Source of the DNA: an uncultured Clostridia bacterium
Lineage (GTDB): Bacteria; Bacillota; Clostridia; TANB77; CAG-508
Reading direction: 5' to 3'
Assembly: GCA_934162535.1 (NCBI GenBank)
Contig: CAKPJC010000022.1
Span: forward strand, 1 to 27,182
DNA: 27,182 bases
This document shows positions 21,920 to 27,182 of this stretch, piece by piece. The position numbers and the translations under genes are program-made. The notes under the pieces are model-generated. The model did no database searches, had not been told where the DNA came from, and saw nothing but the letters and a program-made list of their open reading frames with translations. How positions within the stretch are numbered: the first letter of the stretch is position 1; each line of letters begins with the position of its first letter.

Positions 21920-23476
21920 TTATATTTTTTCTTTTAAGTTATTTAATTGTTTAAAATTAAAATACAAATCTACTTGTTTATCCTGATGTATCTCTATTCT
22001 ATTAATAATTACTTTCATAATTTCTGATGTGGGTTTATTTACACTTAGAAAATCCTGTACAACACTTTTTATTTTTTCTGTATCATCTTGTTTTGCTTCT
22101 TCTTTTTGCTGTTTAATTTCTATGTATTCGTTTTCTTTTTTCCCTATTTCGTTTCTAAATTTTTTCAATAATCTTTCATACATTTCTTCACTTATTTTAT
22201 TGTTTAATTTGTCTATATACATTTGGTCAATGTTGTTATTTATCAATTTTATCTCGTTCTCTAATTTTTGAAGCATTTTTACATAATCATATTTTGTCAT
22301 TTCCTTTTTTACTTCTAATTCTATTTTTTCACTATCTATTTTTTTGAATAAATTTTTAATATAATCAATTACTGTATCTTCTAAATTAGAATAGCTAAAA
22401 CCATGTGATGTGCAAAGTTTTAATTTTGAATTTCTGCGATAATTATTACATACCATATAATAATTACTATTCTTTTTTCCTCTTACTCCTATTTTATGTT
22501 TGCATTCGTAACAAAAAAGTAAACCATCTAATAAAAACATATTTTTCTTTTCATTTCTATTGTAGTTTTGAACTATTACCATTTTTTGCACAGTATCAAA
22601 TACTTTTTTATCTATTATCGGTTCATGTGTATTTTCTACTGAAATCCATTTTTCTTCTGAATTTAGTCTAATTTTTCTATTTTTATAACTTATTCTACTC
22701 CTTTTATTTTGCACTGTTGTGCCTATATATACTTTATTTTTCAATATGTTCTTTACTGTTTTATTTTCCCAATATGTTTCTTTATTATATCTTGATTTAT
22801 TAACCGTTGGAATATTGCTATTGTTTAAGTAATCTCTTATTGTTCCAACTTGATTTCCACTAGATGCCATATTAAAAATAGTCCTTACAATTTGAGCCTC
22901 TGGTTCATAAATTATTAGTTTATTTTTATCATTTGAATCTTTTATGTATCCAAGTGGTGTTTTTCCCCCTACCCATTTTCCCTGTTTTTGCATAGTATGT
23001 AGAGCTGTCCTAATTTTTTTAGATAAGTCTTTTGAATACATATCATTTAATATTGATTTGAAAGGTGCAATATCATTGTTACCATTTGATGTTTCAAAAG
23101 TATCTATTCCATCTGTTACTGAAACATATCTTACATTATTTTCTGGAAACCATTTTTCTATATATTCTCCTGTTTCTATATAATCACGACCTAAACGTGA
23201 TAAATCTTTTGTTACAACCATATTAATTTTTCCGTTTTCTATATCTTTTATCATTCTCTGAAAATCTGGTCTATTAAAATTTGTTCCTGTAAAACCTTGA
23301 TCTATATATGTATCTATTAATTGGTACTTCCATCCTAATTTTTGCACATATTCTGTTAGTAATGTTCTTTGATTTTTTATACTTTCACTTTCATCATAGC
23401 CTCTATCTACATCTTCTTTTGATAACCTTATATATATTGCTACCTTGTATATTGTTTTTTCTATTTGTTCAAGCAT
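21920..23476 (-). CDS. Large serine recombinase (TndX/CcrB-like)
   Basis: The 518-residue protein carries out integration or excision of a mobile element. The resolvase domain (about 10-160) has the nucleophile Ser19 in YIRLSKED and the Arg94/Arg97 pair in KDLSRLGRDY. A 'recombinase' domain follows (about 185-290, with GKTPLGY and NILKNKVYIGTTV), then a zinc-ribbon segment with Cys pairs (LLFCYECKHKIG and later CTSHG), and a coiled-coil region of Lys/Glu-rich helices (about 395-470). Length and order match the recombinases of clostridial conjugative and mobilisable transposons. The ATG has AGGGAGG ahead. Its 3' end abuts the truncated ATPase gene, so the left end of the element is between 21857 and about 21900. 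The right end is not identified. Confidence 0.95.
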   Translation of the reverse strand: MLEQIEKTIYKVAIYIRLSKEDVDRGYDESESIKNQRTLLTEYVQKLGWKYQLIDTYIDQGFTGTNFNRPDFQRMIKDIENGKINMVVTKDLSRLGRDYIETGEYIEKWFPENNVRYVSVTDGIDTFETSNGNNDIAPFKSILNDMYSKDLSKKIRTALHTMQKQGKWVGGKTPLGYIKDSNDKNKLIIYEPEAQIVRTIFNMASSGNQVGTIRDYLNNSNIPTVNKSRYNKETYWENKTVKNILKNKVYIGTTVQNKRSRISYKNRKIRLNSEEKWISVENTHEPIIDKKVFDTVQKMVIVQNYNRNEKKNMFLLDGLLFCYECKHKIGVRGKKNSNYYMVCNNYRRNSKLKLCTSHGFSYSNLEDTVIDYIKNLFKKIDSEKIELEVKKEMTKYDYVKMLQKLENEIKLINNNIDQMYIDKLNNKISEEMYERLLKKFRNEIGKKENEYIEIKQQKEEAKQDDTEKIKSVVQDFLSVNKPTSEIMKVIINRIEIHQDKQVDLYFNFKQLNNLKEKI

Positions 23477-23548
23477 TTTTCCTCCCTTCTATACTTGATA
23501 AAAACAATTTGAATTTAAGTTTTATTATATCTTATTTTGAATAAAATT

Positions 23549-23662
23549 TTAATGCTCAAAAATATCTTTTTTTAAGATATTAATTATTAAATGTTTTATT
23601 AATCCTTCTAACTCTTCACCTTTTTCATCGAAGTATATATTGATTTTGAAAGTTTCACTCAT
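23549..23662 (-). CDS. Small protein ahead of the serine recombinase (37 residues)
   Basis: A 37-codon frame reads MSETFKINIYFDEKGEELEG and ends ...ILKKDIFEH. GGGAGAGTGAG precedes the ATG. Small proteins with a 'YF...GE.LE.LI' pattern next to serine recombinases in Firmicutes elements come to mind, which supports its being real. The function is unknown; it could be a recombination directionality factor, but no evidence beyond position supports this. It ends 72 bases before the recombinase start. Confidence 0.5.
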   Translation of the reverse strand: MSETFKINIYFDEKGEELEGLIKHLIINILKKDIFEH

Positions 23663-23779
23663 ATTAACTCACTCTCCCTATACTATATATACATCTGTTT
23701 TCTTATAAAAATTCTCCCCTATATTAAAATTTATTTTAATATTTTTTAATATATCCACATTTGCTCATAAATAGTTTAA

Positions 23780-23819
23780 GGGTAGCTATGCGATAGTTTT
23801 CACTATCACACACCTACCC
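23780..23819. other. Nested hairpin with symmetrical internal loop
   Basis: GGGTAG (23780-23785) pairs with CTACCC (23814-23819), and inside it GATAGT (23792-23797) pairs with ACTATC (23802-23807) around a TTTC loop. A 6x6 internal loop (CTATGC opposite ACACAC) separates the two stems. No U tract follows on either strand, so it is not a plain terminator. It may be a structured RNA or a protein-binding site of the mobile element. Confidence 0.5.
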
Positions 23820-23884
23820 AGTATAGTAAAATATGTCATCTATTTTGTTTAAAATCATTGATATTGCTGGTTTTTCTAATTATA

Positions 23885-23944
23885 AAAAATGTCCAATTTA
23901 GAAGTTTATTTTACTCAAAAATTTGGACATTTTTAGCTTATACG
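23885..23944 (-). terminator. Probable terminator of the copper operon
   Basis: A 12-bp perfect stem (AAAAATGTCCAA at 23885-23896, TTGGACATTTTT at 23933-23944) is followed on the minus strand by a T-rich run. The loop is long (36 bases), and the hairpin begins about 90 bases after the copA stop. Confidence 0.55.
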
Positions 23945-24032
23945 GAATTTAATAAATAGTAATGAAATATTTTGTTTTTGTTTAATATTTTTACAAAAAT
24001 TACTACTACATTTATTGATTATCTAAATCTAT

Positions 24033-26241
24033 TTACACTTTATATTTTTTTAATCTTAAAGCATTTAGTATAACCGTTAAACTACTACACACCATCGATA
24101 AACTTGCCCACATAGGATTTATAGTTATTCCTATTGGATTTAATATACCTATTGCAATAGGTATCATTAAAGAATTATAGAAAAATGCCCAAAACAAATT
24201 TTGTTTTATATTTTTTATAGTTTTTTCACTAATATTTATTAATTTTAAAATAGATTCTAAATCATTTTTAGTTAAAATAACATCTGATGAATCCATTGCT
24301 ATATCTGTTCCACTTTTTACACTTACTCCAATATTGGCATTTGCTAAAGCTGGACTATCATTTATGCCATCCCCACACATCATAACATTTTTATTTTGTA
24401 ATTTTAGATTTTTTATCATTTCTGCTTTTTCTTTTGGAAGAACATTTGCTATTACTTTTGTTATTCCTAATTCTTTTCCTATTTTTTCTGCTGTATCTTT
24501 ATTATCTCCTGTGAGCATAATTGTTTCAATATTCTTTTCATTTATCTTTTCTATAACTTGTTTTGCATTTTCTCTTATAATATCATTTACACCAATAAGA
24601 GCCATTATTTTACTATCTTTTATTACATATATTATACTATTCCCTTGTTTTGCAAGTTCTTTTTCATCTTCTTCGTATTTATTTTCAATATTGTATTTTG
24701 CTAGTATTTTCCTATTTCCTAATATTATTTTTTGTTTTTGAATTTCTCCAATAATTCCAAATCCAGATACATCTTCAAAATTATTTACTTGTAGTTTTGC
24801 AATTTTATTTTCTTTCATATAATCTGTAAATGCTTTTCCTATTGGATGTGTAGATTTTGTTTCTATGCTTCCTGCTAATTGCAAAATATCATTGTCTTTT
24901 AGATTACTATAATTATATATTTTAGAAATCTTTAATTTTCCATAAGTTAATGTTCCTGTTTTATCAAAAACGATAGTATTTATTTTCGAAGCATTTTCTA
25001 ATATCTCACTTTTTTTTACTAATATTCCGTTACTTGCACATAATCCTTCACTAATTACCATTGCAAGTGGTGTTGCGAGTCCCAAACTACAAGGACATGC
25101 AACAACAAGTATTGTAACAAATGTAATTATTGCTTTTCCTATTGAAAATCCTAATAGTAAATATATTATCAATGTGATAATTGCAATGATTATAACAACT
25201 GGCACAAAAACACCTGATATTTTATCTACGATTTTTGCTATTGGTGCTTTTGTGTTGCTTGCTTCTATTACTAGTCTTACTATTTCTGATACTGTTGATT
25301 CTTTTCCTATTTTCTCTGCTTTATATTTTATAAATCCGTCATAATTTAAACTACCAGCAACTACTTTTTCACCTATTGTCTTTGAAGATGGCTTACTTTC
25401 TCCAGTTATACAAGATTCATCTAAATGTGCTTTTCCGTTCTATTATTTCTCCATCTACTGCAATTTTCTCTCCTGGTTTTGCTATAATTATATTTTCCTT
25501 TTTAATTTCATCTAATGTAACAATTTTTTCTACTCCATTTATTTCAATAGTTGCTTGATTTGGTGTTATTTCTACTAATTTTTGTATTGCCTCTTTTGTC
25601 TTGTCTTTACTTATTCCATCTAAATATCTTCCTAGCTTTATGAAATAAATTACAATAGCTGATGATTCAAAGTATAAATCCATTGTGTAGTTGTGATTTC
25701 CTTTCAGTATCATATACATTCCATATACACTATATAAAAAACTACTAATCACCCCTATTGTAACTAATGTATCCATATTTGGTATTCTATGAATTAAATT
25801 TTTGTATCCATTCTTTAAAATATCAAAACCATATATTAAAAATAATATTGTTAATCCTAATAATGTTATAGTACATATGATTGGATTATAATGTGGATTA
25901 AATATTTTTGGTATGGGCAGATTTATCATGTGTCCCATTGAAATATACATTAATATAATTGCTAGTATCGTAAATATTATAAATTTAATTTTTTCTTTTT
26001 TAGTTTGCTTTTGTATTTTAAATTCCTTAAATATTCCTAAACTTGTAAAACCTGCTTGTTTTATACATTTTTCTAATTTTTCTTGATTTAATATTGTTTC
26101 ATCATAATCTATACTAGCATTTGACATTACTAGATTAACGGAAGCATTTATAATTCCATTTTGCTTATTTAGGTATTTTTCTAATCCATTTGAACAAGCA
26201 CTGCAAGTCATTCCATCTATTCCTAAAATAATTTTTTTCAT
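24033..26241 (-). pseudogene. copA: Copper-exporting P1B-type ATPase, broken by a one-base frameshift
   Basis: The two halves together make a typical 735-residue CopA that pumps Cu(I) out of the cell. The first half (25417-26241) has one metal-binding domain with GMTCSAC, the first membrane helices and the start of the actuator domain, ending in VDGEIIERKSTFR. The second half has HLDESCITGES, the membrane CPC site (VVACPCSLGLATPL), DKTGTLTYGK, THPIGKA, GDGINDSPAL and a terminal MVCSSLTV helix. Around 25437 there is one extra base: the minus strand reads GAACGGAAAA where GAAGGAAAA would keep the frame (GEIIEGKAHLDES). No other stop lies between the halves. Either the gene is inactivated or this is a sequence error. 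It follows copZ by 4 bases. Confidence 0.88.
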
Positions 26242-26245
26242 ACTT

Positions 26246-26455
26246 TTAATCTTCCTTTACTTCAAAACCAAGATCTTCAATTTTTTCCTTAATAATATTT
26301 CTATCAATTTTTTCATCTGACTTAATTACAACTGTTCCTTCATTATGATTTGCAATTACTTCTTTGACACCATCTATTGTGCTTAAAGAATTTACTACTC
26401 TTTTTTCACAACCTCCACAAACCATTCCATTAACATTTAATTTTATCTCTTCCAT
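26246..26455 (-). CDS. copZ: CopZ-like copper chaperone (HMA domain)
   Basis: The 69-residue protein is a single heavy-metal-associated domain with the metal site GMVCGGC (residues 10-16), a ferredoxin-like pattern, and a length typical of CopZ. It would bind Cu(I) and hand it to CopA, encoded immediately downstream (4-base gap). GAGGG precedes the ATG at 26455. The CxxC site is intact, unlike the neighbouring copA and csoR genes, which are damaged. Confidence 0.9.
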   Translation of the reverse strand: MEEIKLNVNGMVCGGCEKRVVNSLSTIDGVKEVIANHNEGTVVIKSDEKIDRNIIKEKIEDLGFEVKED

Positions 26456-26471
26456 ATTTTTTACCCTCTTT

Positions 26472-26888
26472 CTATTTTTTTAATAAACTTTCAAATTTAT
26501 CATTAAATTCTTTATTATACTTTTTTAAATTAATTGGTTTTAAACTCTTATCTGTAAAACAATGTTTTGTTTCTCCTGTCAATACAATTTTACCATTTTT
26601 TTTATCTGCTATCTCATATCCAACTGTCATTCTTACTCCTGAATATTCTTTCACATAAAGCTTTATAATAATTGTATCTCCAAATGTAACATGATATTTA
26701 TAAGTACAGTTTACTCCTAATACTGGTATTGTTATTCCATTATCTTCTAATAAATCAAATGGCATTTCTATACTTTGTAGCCAATAGCATCTAGCTTCTT
26801 CTAAAAATCTTATATAATTAGAATGATGTACTACTCCCATTTTATCTGTTTCATAATAATTAATGTTTCTTTCAAATGTAAAATCCAT
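26472..26888 (-). CDS. Acyl-CoA thioesterase, YbgC/FadM-type hotdog fold
   Basis: The 138-residue protein is a 4HBT-family thioesterase. The family start is clear: INYYETDKMGVVHHSNYIRF, with the catalytic Asp in 'TD.MGVVHH..Y' (Asp16), followed by 'GVNCTYKYHVTFGDTIII', the strand pairs of a hotdog domain. Substrates are usually acyl-CoAs, hydroxybenzoyl-CoA-like compounds or acyl-ACP. The ATG at 26888 has GAGGGAAAAT ahead. It sits between the csoR remnant and copZ with short gaps, so it is within the copper operon, although no copper role is known for the family. Confidence 0.9.
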   Translation of the reverse strand: MDFTFERNINYYETDKMGVVHHSNYIRFLEEARCYWLQSIEMPFDLLEDNGITIPVLGVNCTYKYHVTFGDTIIIKLYVKEYSGVRMTVGYEIADKKNGKIVLTGETKHCFTDKSLKPINLKKYNKEFNDKFESLLKK

Positions 26889-26906
26889 ATTTTCCCTCTT
26901 TTCGTA

Positions 26907-27035
26907 TTATTTATTAAATTTTTTGAATAATCCTATTAGCTCATCTATTATCTCTAAGTTGGCATTTTCTAAATCTCTTGTTACACAAGAATACAAATGT
27001 TTTTCTAATATATGATTTGATAAACTTTTTACTGA
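26907..27035 (-). pseudogene. csoR: C-terminal remnant of the CsoR copper-sensing repressor
   Basis: Forty-two codons read SVKSLSNHILEKHLYSCVTR and end ELIGLFKKFNK, the second and third helices of CsoR (DUF156). The metal ligands His and Cys of the 'H...C' pair (HLYSC) are present, but the first helix with the other Cys ligand and the DNA-contacting N-terminus is absent. The segment is in frame with the preceding open frame and separated from it by a single TAA. It has no start codon. It is therefore a 3' remnant, not a working repressor. Confidence 0.85.
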
Positions 27036-27182
27036 TTAACTTTTTGTATTTGTTTTTATAATAAAATTTAAGTCTTCAATTGCTTTGTCTATATTCATCA
27101 TTCCATTTCCAATAGGATAATAAACTGGGTATACTTTATATTCCATACCAGCTATATTCTTTAAAAAGTTTTGTTTTCTACA
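27036..27182 (-). CDS. 3' end of an unrecognised gene at the window edge
   Basis: Forty-eight codons enter from the right edge (from CRKQNFLKNIAGMEYKV) and end ...IEDLNFIIKTNTKS at the TAA of 27036-27038. The segment 'VYPVYYPIGNGMMNIDKA' is distinctive but I cannot place it in a family. The next codon after the stop begins the csoR remnant, so this gene's end coincides with a recombination joint. Its own last codons could derive partly from the junction. Confidence 0.55.
   Translation of the reverse strand, partial: CRKQNFLKNIAGMEYKVYPVYYPIGNGMMNIDKAIEDLNFIIKTNTKS

Larger units (their letters stand above)
23663..24032. other. 370-base region without a gene between copA and the recombinase operon
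   Basis: No convincing coding frame is seen on either strand. It holds an AT-only hairpin (23721-23742, 10-bp stem followed on the plus strand by six T), a nested hairpin at 23780-23819, and the copA terminator at 23885-23944. The rest is AT-rich sequence with no recognisable motif. Confidence 0.6.

Noticed and set aside
23780..23819. CsoR operator
   Set aside because: CsoR boxes have a TACCC...GGGTA-type order; here the arms are GGGTAG...CTACCC, and the site is at the 3' end of the copper operon.
25417..25450. Programmed ribosomal frameshift in copA, as in E. coli
   Set aside because: The E. coli site follows the first metal-binding domain and has a slippery heptamer; here the shift lies in the actuator domain and no slippery sequence or downstream structure is evident.

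Overview
The window reads as chromosomal DNA of a low-GC, spore-forming member of the Clostridia. Neighbouring genes are very AT-rich, starts are preceded by GGAGG-type ribosome binding sites, and a dipicolinate synthase subunit B gene (dpaB) points to endospores. Other genes fit Firmicutes: a class I fructose-bisphosphate aldolase of the staphylococcal type, an FtsX/MacB-type exporter, and a Y-family polymerase followed by a YolD-like small gene. Almost everything lies on the minus strand; the one clear plus-strand gene is a XerC/D-like tyrosine recombinase at 17219-18199.

Layout from left to right. 1-344 is the 5' part of an AlbA_2 (Schlafen-type) gene with a striking direct-repeat operator candidate in its leader. 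551-3632 is a two-gene ABC exporter (ATPase plus large FtsX permease) behind a consensus sigma-A promoter. 3835-4750 holds a PAP2 phosphatase and a YbaN/DUF454 membrane protein. 4867-9438 is a minus-strand array: a remnant resembling the fabI start, a 101-residue unknown, a short leucine-rich-repeat (LRR) paralog, a 150-residue unknown, a long LRR paralog, and a guanine-deaminase-like gene. 9637-10215 is a pair of small paralogous genes with clearly higher GC, probably acquired. 10353-12742 encodes aldolase followed by phosphoglycerate mutase; the mutase frame is continuous with an upstream four-helix membrane domain. Then come a class A penicillin-binding protein with an Asn/Thr-rich tail, the polymerase/YolD pair, the Xer recombinase, dpaB and a TrhA/hemolysin III membrane protein.

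The right third is scarred by recombination. A nitrate/sulfonate/taurine-type ABC importer keeps its binding protein and permease but only about 60 C-terminal codons of its ATPase. That gene is cut just before a large serine recombinase (21920-23476). Beyond the recombinase is a copper operon in visible decay: a CsoR remnant without its N-terminus, a thioesterase, a CopZ-like chaperone, and a copA interrupted by a one-base frameshift. An unrecognised gene end abuts the csoR remnant at the right edge.

The best candidates for something undescribed are: (i) the LRR paralog array with its small partner genes, (ii) the GC-rich tandem small-protein pair, (iii) the membrane-domain/phosphoglycerate mutase continuous frame, and (iv) the doubled direct-repeat operator of the AlbA_2 gene. 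No tRNA, rRNA or CRISPR array was seen.
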